Position numbers and translations under genes: made by a program
Part shown: positions 20,934-31,890 of the stretch, one piece after another
Layout: the number at the start of each line of letters is the position of its first letter
Numbering within the stretch: position 1 is the stretch's first letter
DNA from: Symbiodinium natans
Lineage: Eukaryota; Sar; Dinophyceae; Suessiales; Symbiodiniaceae
NCBI GenBank assembly: GCA_905221605.1
Contig: CAJNDS010002830.1
Span: 91,001 to 155,000 of the forward strand
DNA: 64,000 nucleotides
Reading direction: 5' to 3'
Notes under the pieces: model-generated
Databases searched by the model: none
What the model saw: the letters and a program-made list of their open reading frames with translations, nothing else
What the model was told of the DNA's origin: nothing

Positions 20934-21087
20934 GGCTAGGGACGGGCAAAGCCCATTCTCTACCCCAAGTTCTCCGGAGCTTTGGTGGATTGGCTGAGAG
21001 GAACCTGTTCCTGAAGTTCTACCTGCATGCGGGTCCAGCTTGGCCCAGCTTTGGCCCAGCTTTGGGCAGATTGCTATGCTAGAGTGG

Positions 21088-21405
21088 CTACGAGTACAAC
21101 TGCAACGATGCAAACACGCAGAGAGTCATATGATCGTGAAGAACTGGCTCCTTCTTTGAGGTGAAACGAACTGCGGCGAACACCCGGCCTGAAAGCTCCC
21201 CTTGTCGGTCAGTCAGCTCCACATAGCTCCACCACCCGTCCGAGTCTGGAAACCTTCCTTTTCCTTGTGCTGCCCGCAACAGCCCGAACATTGGTATATG
21301 GGTGCTCTGCATCTCCACTCCAACAAAACTTTTCGAAACGTGTGCATCTGCCGTGCCTTGCGAGACGTCGGGCCGCCTTGCGAGACGTCGGGCCCTAAAT
21401 ATCAC
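21088..21405 (-). CDS. Candidate exon upstream of the cyclic-nucleotide-binding gene
   Basis: A frame of about 105 codons with a good coding look (SFVGVEMQSTHIPMFGLLRA, then GWWSYVELTDRQGELSGRVF). Lies between the ERp29-like gene and the cNMP exons, on the same strand. It may be the N-terminal part of the cNMP gene. Confidence 0.33.
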   Translation of the reverse strand: MIFRARRLARRPDVSQGTADAHVSKSFVGVEMQSTHIPMFGLLRAAQGKGRFPDSDGWWSYVELTDRQGELSGRVFAAVRFTSKKEPVLHDHMTLCVFASLQLYS

Positions 21406-21580
21406 CTACGCGAGGCTGCAGATGCACCTGATGCACAGAAGCGAGGGTTCTTCGATTCTGCATCGCGTGAAGGTTCTCGACATTCCCGGCTACGCCGGCT
21501 ACGCTGACAGCCTCTTGGTGGGCCAGGGCCGCGCACAGGCTCAGAGCTCATCGTTCGGGGAAACAAACGAGCTGAGGCGG

Positions 21581-24500
21581 TTAACCTCTCAGGCATTTCC
21601 ACACAGCTAGGGCTTTCAACGTGCATCGGGGGAAACAACTGAAAATCCTTAGGGCCTCTTGGGCAGACGAGTGCTTGGGAACCACACAGGTTTAAAAAGT
21701 TTGCGATGCCTACAGGCAGGTTCCTGCGCCTTCAGTGCCATGTCCTCCTTCTTGGCTGGCGCAACTTTACCTCCTGCGATGATCTGTTTCAGGCGCTCGA
21801 ATTCCGTCCTCGGACAGCCAGGCAAAACTTGATCAGCTAGCACACTCCATTCATGATTTGTTCGTCAACACTTGGTCCGCCTCTGACCTCTGAACACAAA
21901 GCACTATACTTTCGAAGGACACCTACCCTCGGACCAACGACTGAGGCGGGGCATCGTTCCGCGAAGACATCTTCATCCACATGCTCCCTACGACTCTACC
22001 GAACCCAGGGAAAGGACGGATCTGCTGATTACTCAGCCCTTGGTTCGAGCCACAATTGGAATGAGCGGCTTGAACCACTCGCTTTTGTCCTGCGTCTTCT
22101 CCATTGCCTTCACGTAGTAGGATGCCGCATCCTTGTCTGCTCCTGGAGGGAACTAAGAGTGTTTGCATTGTGTGGCTTTACCTTGTCCATGGCATGCCTG
22201 GCCTGACAAGGCCTCTGCTGCTGACTTAGCAGTCCTCAGCCGAAGAGTTGGCAAATGTTGGCAACATCGGCAGCACGTAGCACGGAATGTGTACCCACTG
22301 CACTAGTAGGGAAGACTGCGCACCGCTCGCTGTCTTTTGCCGGTAGGTCCCTTTACTGCGTTTGTGCGGCACTGCTCACTCAAGTGTCTTCAGGAAAGGG
22401 GGCCACACCAAGCCCGTGTAGACGTTCAGGAAAGGCACTTGATGACATCAGCTTTGTCCGCGCCGGCCTTGACGAAGTCAGCTGCAAACCTTTGCTGCGC
22501 ATCAGAGCGTGTGCAAGCACAAGGCAGAGCCAGAGCAGCCAGCTCTGGAGGCAACCTCGCCCGCCCTCTTCCCCTGAGCGCCTTACTTGTCAAATTCGCG
22601 GATCGTGCCCTTGAGTCCGAAGTAAATCTTTGCCTCCTGGCAGACCGGTGTTGCTGGTACAAGCTTTCAGCATGCACATTTCAAGTATTTCAAGTACACC
22701 TTTTGTATCACGTTGCGCACTTACGAGTCCTTCTTGAGGAAAAGTGTCATGGCATCTGTCGCGACTTCGCCGGTATACTCAATGTCAGCACCACCATTAG
22801 CTGGAAACAAGCGGAACTTGGGAAACATGGTGTCCATGTCGCCTTGCAGTAGTGCAGCAATCTGCGTGCATGCATCAGCAAAGAAACCAAAAGCAAACAG
22901 GAGCCGCCTAATTCAACAAAGCCACTGTATTCCAGATCCTTGCCAGGCGTCTTGTATCCGAACTCTTCGGCCAAGTCCTGTCTGCTGCAAGGAGGCAGTC
23001 TAAAGAACAGTCAGTGAATGGCATTGTCCCAAACTGGGAAGATGTAAAACCCTGTCATAATCTGCCTGTCCCTTCCAACCCTGATCGATGCTTCTTCTTC
23101 GATTCCTTCGCGTAGAGCACATCTCAAGAAGCACAGCCCAACCCTACCGTCAAGTTTCAAGCGTGTCGTAAGCAGATGCCTAGCGCAACTCATCATGCCA
23201 AAGGGCGCGAAAACGAAAAACCTTATCAGTCAAAAAGGATGCTCCTGGTTCATCTTTTCTCCGTAGGTTGAGATGCCGACGCTGCCAATGAGCACCTTCC
23301 AGTCTCTGCGCTCACGGGCGACTGACTTCGGTACCCATGGTCATGTACCCTTGGAGGCTTTAGGATCTTAACGCGGGCTTTCGGACCATAGTATTCCAGA
23401 GTCTCAGGGTTGCGGGTTCAGGGTTGCCACTGAACCTCAAGCAGCACATGCCAGTTTGCCAGTACGTACTGCACCTTGGCGCCCACTGCCGTCTGCGCTA
23501 GAGCTTTGAAGGCATCGGCCTGCACTGGCTTGAGGGTTAAAGTTGAGGCGTCAGGTTTTTCTGATGAGGAGTCAGGGACTTATGTGGCCTCTATCATGTA
23601 GAGGACATTTGGTTCACGGCTTCGACTCTCACGTTCGTGCATGGCAGGTAAAGCTTCGGAACCTCTCATTGGCAATGCTCTTTCGCAAGGCCCCGCACTC
23701 CGATTCCGTCCCCCCGACTAAGTCAATATAATATATAGGCATTTCCCAAAAAAGGGATACCCATTTCGTACCCCACACAGAATAGAATCCCCTTAAGGGG
23801 AAATTTCAAAGAAGGTGCCCCTATTCTCGGAAACCCCCACATAGATCTGCCACGCTTCACATCCAACAGTACCAAGATCACCTGCTCGGGAAGCCGATTC
23901 GGGCAAGCACCACCTTCAAAGTCCTTAAAGGGACCCAAATTAAGAGCATTTAAGAGCCCAACACCCGCGAGACCTCGGACACTTTCAGAGTTTTGGGCCT
24001 GGAAGTCTTAAGGGGGGGGAAGGCATTCCATGTACTTTGAAAATACTTGTGAACTTCAGGGAAGATGCAGGCCTTTTCGCCGTAAGGGTAGTCTTTGTCA
24101 AAGCGCACGAAGGCAGGAATATCCTTTCCAGTCAACATCTTTAGCGTGCTGTTGTCCAAGTTCACAACGTTGTAGTCGGCAGCCTTGGCTATACAAGTGG
24201 AGACTCCCAGATTTTGCTCAAGCTTGTCACGGAGGGAAGTCTCAGCATCTAAGAGATTAAGCACAGCCCTTCAAACTGCCAACATTGTGCTGATCCTCTC
24301 CAGTGGCCGACAGACTACTGACTACTGCCAGCCCGAGAAGTACAGCAGGAAAACGTGCCCCAACAGCCATCAACCATGAAACCCCAAACAAAGCTTCAAT
24401 AAGCTTCTCCCCACGGTCTACAGAGTTAAGGCGAGCATGACCTTGTTCGGAGAAATTGAGCTGCAATCTGCAGGATGCAGATGCAGGCGACGAGGAGCAA

Positions 24501-24629
24501 GAAGGATCTTCAGGTGCGAACGTTACGTGGCAAATCAATGCCCCCGTTAGAAGCCACTGCGACCCTCTTCTGGCAGGCTGCGCGCGCTGCCGCCGCCAGC
24601 AGCGCCAGAATTGAGAATCGAACAGCCAT
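21581..24629 (-). CDS. ERp29-like endoplasmic reticulum protein, about 12 exons
   Basis: Exons: 24629-24558, 24183-24073, 23519-23470, 23305-23245, 22977-22944, 22842-22730, 22636-22587, 22489-22439, 22234-22182, 22142-22079, 21808-21724 and, tentatively, 21655-21581. Phases join throughout, giving about 272 aa (ERp29 is about 260). Exon 1 is a signal peptide (MAVRFSILALLAAAARAA). Exon 2 ends FVRFDKDYPYGEK, the ERp29 signature; no CxxC, so it is not a redox enzyme. Exons 3-6 complete the thioredoxin fold (LIGSVGISTYGEKMNQ, FPKFRLFPANGG). Exons 8-11 match the helical D-domain (FAADFVKAGADK, SYYVKAMEKTQDKSE, EFERLKQIIAGGKVAPAKKE). Family role: escort and folding factor in the ER lumen (ERp29, fly Windbeutel). 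Donors are GT (six), GC (two) and GA (three). No KDEL-like end is visible, so the last exon is doubtful. Confidence 0.88.
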
Positions 24630-25992
24630 GGTGCTCCTAGCAATCTGTACACCTCTGCTTGAACACAAAATTCTTGCCGGAAGCCGCATGCCGCTCGGCG
24701 CAGGCCGTGAGGGCACAAGCCATGTAATTGCCAGATGTCAGTTCGGCAAGCAAGTTTTCGGACTAAAGGCCGCCACGCAGCACACACGCTCAGTCGGAGT
24801 GGCACCAAGCATGCACTCCGAAGAGTCCTCTACTGAATCCGATTACTATGTGCATGGCCACCTGCACGCATGACCCTGCCACAGCAGACACCCGCGATCC
24901 GCCACTTGCAAGAAGTGCTTCATCAGTGCTTCAACTATCACATCTGCGCAAATGCTTCGGCGAATCGCAAGCTGCACATGGACACAGTCTACGTGTACAT
25001 GTGGGGTAAAATAAGGGGTTGGTCTGTCACAGATGGACCTCATACAGTCAGGATCTGCCTCTCCACGACACAGACACACTCGCCTGAGCCCAGCGTCACG
25101 GCCACCTCAAGGTCGGGTTCGCATCGGGCTCAGCTTTTCAACAGCAACTTCAGCCGGCCAAGTGAACCAAGTGGCTTTGGGCACCTAATGCACCTATTCT
25201 GCAGTTAGGGCTTCGGGATTCAGCAGTTCCAGCAGTGCCGCCTTCCGCGTGACCCAAATTGCTGAAATTGAACAGCTACATAGGTTCGTTGCCACTTGCA
25301 AAGCTTGGGGAAAACCCACCACGCCAAGAAACACACGTCAGAGGGTTCGGTCGAATGTAGGCCCTGAGCCTGAAACACTCCTCTTCTTGTTCTTTTCCTG
25401 CCACGCCTTTACTCCGCTTTGTAACCCACTGACAAGCAGCCCTAAGCTCCAAAACCTCCAGATTGCCCAGTGACACAGTGGTCGACATCCGCACAGGAGT
25501 TGGCAGACAGAGGTGCCACAAGTAGCTCGGATGAGGACACATTCGCCCACCACCTGCAAGCTTTTACAGGGTTCTGGACCCCGAGCTTCAACTCCGTTTG
25601 GGACTTCGGTAGTTGACCCGTGGACTGCCCAGGAATTCTGAATGGAGATGGCTTCATACCGTGGCAACGATGGGCGGGACAACACTGTCGCAAGCTCAAC
25701 CACAATCGCCTCTTGGCGTCTGCTTTCGTGACGTTCCGCTTTGAACGCCTCGGGTCAGCTGAAGCCTTGCGCCTATGCACCAACACATCACAGTCCACGT
25801 TTGGTGCACATTGCTACATGGATGGAGTGACGGCTTCCAGTCAACACCCTACCGCAGCATGAGCACATTCCAAACTCAGGAGGGCAGCAGCACACACGAA
25901 AGATGGTCTTGCATGTCGCCAGGTAAAGAAACGCAGGCCAACTGACCAAGCACGCAACATCACTGAACCGACATTCCAGCTACTAAAGGCTA
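24630..25992. other. Mostly unassigned; possible minus-strand exons
   Basis: Exon-like minus frames at about 24965-24890 (ADVIVEALMKHFLQVADRG) and 25410-25340 (VKAWQEKNKKRSVSGSG). Not joined, not recognised. Confidence 0.3.
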
Positions 25993-26130
25993 TTAGAACT
26001 TCGAGCTCGGAAGCTCAGTGGAAACTTGTAGTGCAAGACGCTCCAGCTGCACATCCGCCCAGACTGCGTCGAAGGTCTGCTGGGCATGCCAAGGTATGCT
26101 TGCGTTGGTGAGGACGGCCTCAACGAGGGC
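25993..26130 (-). CDS. Possible terminal exon, unknown
   Basis: Minus-strand frame LVEAVLTNASIPWHAQQTFD, then AVWADVQLERLALQVSTELP, ending at a stop. Balanced composition, no domain recognised. Confidence 0.35.
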   Translation of the reverse strand, partial: ALVEAVLTNASIPWHAQQTFDAVWADVQLERLALQVSTELPSSKF

Positions 26131-26789
26131 TCTGCATTGAAAGAAGAACCCATAAGTTCTAATGCGCCCAAAGTGCCCAAGGTGAGAAGCAAGGAACCAC
26201 CCAAAGCTTGCAATGTCCGGCATACTTGAGCCTGTTGATCCGTTTGTTCCACGCACAGTGTGCCAACACTTGGGGGTGCTTACGACCGCAAAAGGGCGTT
26301 AAGTTGAGAAAACGCGGACATTATTCTTCAAGCGGAGTTGCATTTATTGACGACATGCGAACTATATTCCACAGCGTGGGCGTGCGCCAGCGTGGGCGTG
26401 CTCACGGATTTCCCGGGACCTCATGTTGTCCAATCGCGCTATCGCCCTGACTCTATGCGCATTTTTGTGGTGTTTATGGGGGGGAAGCCGTGCTCAATGC
26501 CTAGGTCCGCTGCGCTTTTTGAGGCTCCGCGTTGAAATTCTGGCAGGCGCGTGGAATCCTGCGATTTGGGTTCGCTGCTTGTGCGGCCAGACTACGGGGA
26601 TTTGCACTTCGGAATGTTGGAAATCGCGCTCCCGCCTAGGCCTAGGCGCCGCGCGCATCGAACTGGGTTCGCCGAATGCAAAACAGTCGTCGCTTTTGGT
26701 GTTTGCGGAGGACATCCGGAGTCGACGTGTGTAGTGCAAACGTTGTTGGCCGGAGCACCACCGATTATCAAGGGAGGGTGAGGCAAAAG

Positions 26790-26940
26790 ACCGTAAAACG
26801 GAATGCATCCCTCTCGATGCGTGCCCCGCTTTTTTTCGGGTGGATCAAAACGGAATCGAGGGGGGATTGTGCCCCCACTGATTCCGCTTCGATTTTTCCA
26901 TCACCAGGGGGTGAACCCCTCGTGATTCCGTTTACATATA
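26790..26940. repeat. Short inverted-repeat element
   Basis: TAAAACGGAAT at 26795-26805 and AAAACGGAATC near 26848 on the plus strand are answered by TGATTCCG near 26880 and GATTCCGTTTACA near 26925. The arms could fold back over about 130 bases. This resembles a small foldback or MITE-like element; no target-site duplication was identified. Confidence 0.4.
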
Positions 26941-28082
26941 TATTTTTTTCGATGCCCAAGATTCTTCTATGATGAAACATGAGCGATGCAAGCAACTGCA
27001 AACGTAGTACGCCCAGGACGTCCGGAGCTGGGCCGAGAACGTCCGGAGGTCCAGTGGCTCGAAAGCCGACGCTTGCTGTACAAACATAGTCCCCATCAAG
27101 CCCTTGACATGTTCTTGATGATCTTTGAGTTCTCTTGAGGGATGTTCTTCGAGTGCCACTGGAATGTTGTCTGGGAACGTTTGGAGTGCTCTTGGTGTAT
27201 GCTTGGAGGACCCTTGTAATATCTTACGTTTCCACATGGTCTCCCGGGCTTCATTTGATTTAAGGACAAAGGGGGCACGCGTCATGTGACGCGACGTGGT
27301 CAAGGCAAGCAGTACAGCTGTCAGGCTGCACACAATTCAGGACGAAAAGGCACGCAATGTGACCTGACTAGGCAGGCCAGGGAGGCTGAGGCGGGCAACT
27401 GTGCCGGAATGTTGCCTTCATGAAGGCTTTCGCTGCACAAGGTGGTTTCACCATTCCTTCCAGCCTGGCCGCAGGGCTGTGGGGCCCATTGGCGGGCTTG
27501 GGTTCGAAGCTCAAGGGCTTCCCGGAAAGGTTTCCTTGTAGGCGGGCTGGGCGCTGCCCACACACTGCAGCTGCAAGCCAAATCGCAGTGGCTGAAGTGT
27601 AATCTCAGGGGTTCGAAGATGATAAGGGCTATCGAGTAAAGATTCACCGTTGGCGGGCCCAGGGACTCGTAGAGCTTAAGTCAGAGGTTATGGAGATCGA
27701 AGTTCACGAACTTCTCTTGTAAGATGTCATTTAAGCTTGCACTTTTCACAAGGGGCTCGACTGCTGCCCTTTCCCGAAACTTCAGCTGCAAAATCAGCAT
27801 GAGCCCTCGATCCTGCTCGTTAGAATGTGGTCTTTTCGGAAAAGCCGGAAGTGCAACAAACCCCTTGCCGAGCTACCATAAAGCCAGCAACACCCAAACC
27901 TCATCTTCGTTGAAACACCAAACCCAGAGGAAAAACACAAAGACACTGGATGCTATGCCTTATCTTCTTCCGCCGCAAATGAAAGAAACAATCCGGGCGT
28001 GCTGCCTTAAACAGGAACCCTGAGCCAGCACTGTAACTATAACTCCTTCCATTTGGGCGTTACGGATCTTCGAGGTGATGTG
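26941..28082. other. No supported gene
   Basis: Short overlapping frames only. Around 27070-27235 the phrases TTCTTGATGATC, TTCTCTTGAGG, TTCTTCGAG and CTCTTGG recur, a loosely repetitive stretch. Confidence 0.35.
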
Positions 28083-28430
28083 CTATGATGTGCTTGTTTG
28101 ACACCATTGACACTTGCCGCCCCGTCGCCCGGCCCTACATGCCCCTGCCGGCCGAGCTGCGATGCTCGGGTCTGCGAAGCGCTGGTTGCCTCGGCAGTGC
28201 CAACATTGCTTTTCTGACTCGATCGACTTGTACAATTCCCAGCGTGCTCCAACTGCTGAGAAGTTGCTGGGGAAGCGACCAGGGTCTGAAAAGTTTTTGT
28301 CGTGTTTGCCTGGATCCCCATATCCAACGGCCCAGAATAAGGGCCAGGATCTCTTGGCCGCGATGCGCTGCAGCTTTCGGCCATCATCTGTGCCGAAAAG
28401 TCTAGGAAAGTTTCCGATGACATGCTTCAC
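28083..28430 (-). CDS. Exon of an unidentified protein, Trp/Cys-rich
   Basis: A minus-strand frame, open to 28493, with strong coding character: VKHVIGNFPRLFGTDDGRKL, then RSWPLFWAVGYGDPGKHDKN, SNFSAVGARWELYKSIE and CWHCRGNQRFADPSI. Several Trp and aromatic residues, evenly spread charge. No family recognised. The end of the frame (Cys-Gln-Trp-Cys) hints at a metal site but is too short to call. Confidence 0.48.
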   Translation of the reverse strand: MKHVIGNFPRLFGTDDGRKLQRIAAKRSWPLFWAVGYGDPGKHDKNFSDPGRFPSNFSAVGARWELYKSIESEKQCWHCRGNQRFADPSIAARPAGACRAGRRGGKCQWCQTSTS

Positions 28431-28661
28431 AGCCTCGGCGCGCATGTGCACATACACATGCATACAAGAGCACATCCATAACGACATGCGCATCTACATA
28501 CGACGAGCACACAGGCATAAACTCATGCGAAACGATGCCAAAAATAGTAGCAGCAATGATACAACTGAAACAGTGATTGCATACAATATAGGACATGGTA
28601 AATTGTGAATGGCTAAACAAGAAATAACAAGTAGCTACCAGAAATAAAAATAGCAATGCGG

Positions 28662-28682
28662 AAAAAAAAAAAAAAAAAAAAA
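28662..28682. repeat. Homopolymer A run
   Basis: About 22 consecutive A in an AT-rich stretch (28440-28800). Could be a trace of a poly(A) tail, but no upstream gene body was recognised. Confidence 0.7.
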
Positions 28683-28974
28683 GTACTGTGAATGGGCATA
28701 ACCTGAACTTGTGTGTGCAACTTCGGTGAATGGGTTTCAAACACTCTGCAAGCAAAACCTTTCTTCCAGAGGAAGCATACAAATTTAAAGCAGAGTCACT
28801 TGTTTTACAGTGCTAGCTGAAAAAGAAATGAAACAACAAAGGCTCAGTGTGTGTGTTGATGGACGTTCTTGGTTGTCTTCTGTTTTCCGCTTGTGCCTGT
28901 GCTTTGCGGCTTCTTCGTGGGAACTGCACGACGGCCAGAGACAGCAGCGTTTGAGATCGGAAGCCGGTCTCAGG

Positions 28975-30770
28975 GCCGGGCATCATGAGCATCAGCGGCG
29001 AGCCCTCTCACCTCAAGCCGGCCTCAGGCCCAGCATCATGAGCATCAGGCGTGAGACCTCTCCTCTCACCTCAAGCCGGCTTCAGGGCCGGGCATCAGCC
29101 GCGCGCCCTCACCTCAAGCCGGCCCCAGGGCCGGGCATCATGAGCATCAGCCGCGAGCCCTCTCCTAGGGCCGAGCATCATAAGCATCAGCCGCGCGCCC
29201 TCTCACCTCAAGCCCGCCCCAGCGCCGGGCATCATGAGCATCAGCCGCGCGCCCTCTCACTTCAAGCCGGCCCAAGGCCGGGCATCATGAGCATCAGCCG
29301 CGAGCGCTCTCACCTCAAGCCGGCCTCAGGGCCAGCATCATGAGCATCAGCCGCGAGCCCTCTCCTCTCACCTCAAGCCGGCCTCAGGGCCGGGCATCAT
29401 GAGCATCAGCCGCGCGCCATCTCACCTCAAGCCGGCCCCAGGGCCGGGCATCATGAGCATCAGCCGCGCGCCCTCTCACCTCAAGCCGGCCCCAGGGCCG
29501 GGCATCATGAGCATCAGCCGCAAGCCCTCTCACCATTCTCACCTCAAGCCGGCCCAGGCCCAGCAGCAAGAGTATCAGCCTCGAGCCCTCTCCTCTCACC
29601 TCAAGCCGGGGCATCATAAGCATCAGCCGCGAGCCCTCTCACCTTAAGCCGGCCTCAGGGCCAGCATCATGAGCATCAGCCGCGCGCCCTCTCACCTCAA
29701 GCCGGCCTCAGATGGCCTCAGGGCCAGCATCATGAGCATCAGCGGCGCGCCCTCTCACCTCAAGCCGGCCTCAGATGGCCTCAGGGCCAGCATCATGAGC
29801 ATCAGCGGCGCGCCCTCTCCCCTCCAGCCAGCATCATAAGCATCAGCGGCGTGCCCTCTCACCTCAAGCCGGCCTCAGGGCCAGCATCATGAGCATCAGA
29901 TATCAGCGGCGCCCTCTCACCTCAAGCCAGCCTCAGGGCCAGCATCATGAGCATCAGCGGCGCGCCCTCAAGCCGGCCTCAGGGCCAGCATCATGTCTCT
30001 CACCTCAAGCCGGCCCCAGCGCCAACGTCATGAGCATCAGCCGCGCGCCCTCTCACCTCAAGCCGGCCTCAGGGCCAGCATCATGAGCATCAGATATCAG
30101 CGGCGCCCTCTCACCTCAAGCCAGCCTCAGGGCCAGCATCATGAGCATCAGCGGCGCGCCCTCTCACCTCAATCCCTCAATCGGCCTCAGCGCCAGCATC
30201 ATGAGCATCAGCGGCGCGCCCTCTCACCTCAAGCCGGCCTCAGGGCCAGCATCATGAACATCAGAGGCGTGCCCTCTCACCTCAAGCCGGCCCCAACGCC
30301 AGCGTCATGAGCATCAGCGGCGCGCCCTCTCACCTCGAGCCGGCCCCAGCGCCAGCGTCATGAGCATCAGCCGCGCGCCCTCTCACCTCAAGCCGGCCTC
30401 AAGACCAGCATCAGGAGCATCAGCGGCGCGCCCTCTCACCTCAAGCCGGCCTCAGGGCCAGCATCATGAGCATCAGCCGCGCGCCCTCTCGCCTCAAGCC
30501 GGCCTCAGGGCCAGCATCATGAGCATCAGCGGCGCGCCCTCTCACCTCAAGCCGGCCTCAGCCCCAGCATCATGAGCATCAGCCACGCGCCCTCTCACCT
30601 CAAGCCGGCCTCAGGGCCAGCATCATGAGCATCAGTCGGGTGCCCTCTCACCTCAAGCATCATGAGCATCAGTGGCGAGCCCTCTCACCTCAAGCCGGCC
30701 TCAGGACCAGCATCAGGAGCATCAGCCGCGCGCCCTCTCACCTCAAGCCGGCCTCAGGGCCATCGTAGCA
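28975..30770. repeat. Minisatellite, 53-54-base unit, about 33 copies
   Basis: Unit: CATCATGAGCATCAGCCGCG, then CGCCCTCTCACCTCAAGCCG, then GCCTCAGGGCCAG. Units of 54 bases stay in frame and give short open stretches of an 18-residue repeat (SISRAPSHLKPAPGPGIM) at 29399-29530; the common 53-base units shift the frame each time, so no long protein is possible. Copies differ by small changes, mainly CCGCGCG versus GGCGCG. Some higher-order duplication is visible, for example the ATATCAG-containing unit at 29893 and 30087. Confidence 0.95.
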
Positions 30771-31149
30771 CTTCTTTTCAGCTTTGAGCGGTGGTATGGG
30801 CTTTTTCCAACCGATTCTCCATCCTTGAAGCCGGCAATACTGCATTTGTACTCATCGCTGGTATCCCACTGTCTGCATTGCAGTGTGCGTGCAGAGCCTT
30901 TCTAATTCTTTGAAGAACAATCTAGTCGGATATACAATCTAGTCGGACATGAATATGATGTTGCCAATCGTTGGCCGAAACTCTCACATGGAACACATCT
31001 TCTGCTACCAGACGCTTGCTTGAGATCAAAACTTTCATGCAAATCTTGAGTAGAAGGTCGGACTGCCTTGACCATACAAGCTTATCCAACCTTGCAAAAA
31101 GCCCGGATCACCATGGAAACGACCTCGGCGATATATGCAGCAGGGAAGC
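30771..31149. other. No supported gene
   Basis: Flank of the minisatellite. The short phrase ATACAATCTAGTCGGA repeats at about 30922-30950. Confidence 0.35.
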
Positions 31150-31710
31150 GTGTGGCAAGCGCGGGTTGGCCAAGATGTCCGCTTCCAAGTAATTCCCCAT
31201 ATCCTTCATATTGAGACCGGGTAGATCCTGCCAGCATCTCAAGGCATCTGTCCTGTGTGATGCAACTCCAACGTCTTCCCGTCACACCGGGCCTCATATG
31301 GTGTGCTGGTAAAGGCCCTGGCCCAGAGAGTTCGGACTCCATCCCTCCAAGTCTCATTGGTGAAACTGCGGTTGTACGGCACCTGGCCAGGAAGCATGCT
31401 GGCAGGGTGCGCAAAGAGTTTGGACTTCAGAACTCCGGCCAAGCTGGGTTACACAGATCACCAACGTCTACAAGTCCAAGCAAGAGCCCTTCTCTCCTTG
31501 ATGGCATGCACTCCCCTGTAAGCGAACCCCAGCAGCTACCCACATTGGTGCCTAAACGTAAGTTCGTCACTAATCTACTGTAACTTCTCCCGGATGTCCA
31601 TGAATCATGCACCATCAAACTGTAGAATGGCAACATGCAGCCCGTAGACGACTTGGAGAGGTTCAGTCGTTTGCCTAGAGCCATCCCGCAACCTTGCCCA
31701 CAAAGCATAA
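31150..31710 (-). CDS. Two or three candidate exons of one unidentified gene
   Basis: Minus-strand frames with coding character: about 31440-31290 (PGQVPYNRSFTNETWRDGVR then TLWARAFTSTPYEARCDGKT) and about 31230-31150 (LNMKDMGNYLEADILANPRL). A third, about 31700-31625 (ALGKRLNLSKSSTGCMLPFY), may precede. Joins were not resolved; no domain recognised. Confidence 0.35.
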
Positions 31711-31837
31711 GACGGCCTGTAGGTTGGGCAGGATGAGATGGTCAAAGTGATCGAGCGTACCTGCAAGATTCAGAAACACACGTTCGACCTGTCTAAAAAA
31801 TGTATAACAAGTATGCTAGTTAATGACGGTGTGATAT

Positions 31838-31856
31838 GTGTGTATGTGTATATATG

Positions 31857-31888
<32 letters not shown>

Positions 31889-31890
31889 TT
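31838..31890. repeat. TA-rich microsatellite
   Basis: TATG/TATA dinucleotide-type repeats followed by a T run, inside an AT-rich region at 31800-32240. Confidence 0.9.

Noticed and set aside
22719-22724. GTAAGT as the donor of ERp29-like exon 6
   Set aside because: Its phase does not fit the next exon; the GA donor six bases earlier does.
22337-22852. 171-codon plus-strand frame
   Set aside because: Antisense of ERp29-like exons 6-8, whose phases and family motifs fit on the minus strand.
28810-30575. Plus-strand proteins with an 18-residue repeat, and CRISPR-like regular spacing
   Set aside because: It is a head-to-tail minisatellite; 53-base units break the frame, there are no spacers of unique sequence, and no cas genes; the setting is eukaryotic.
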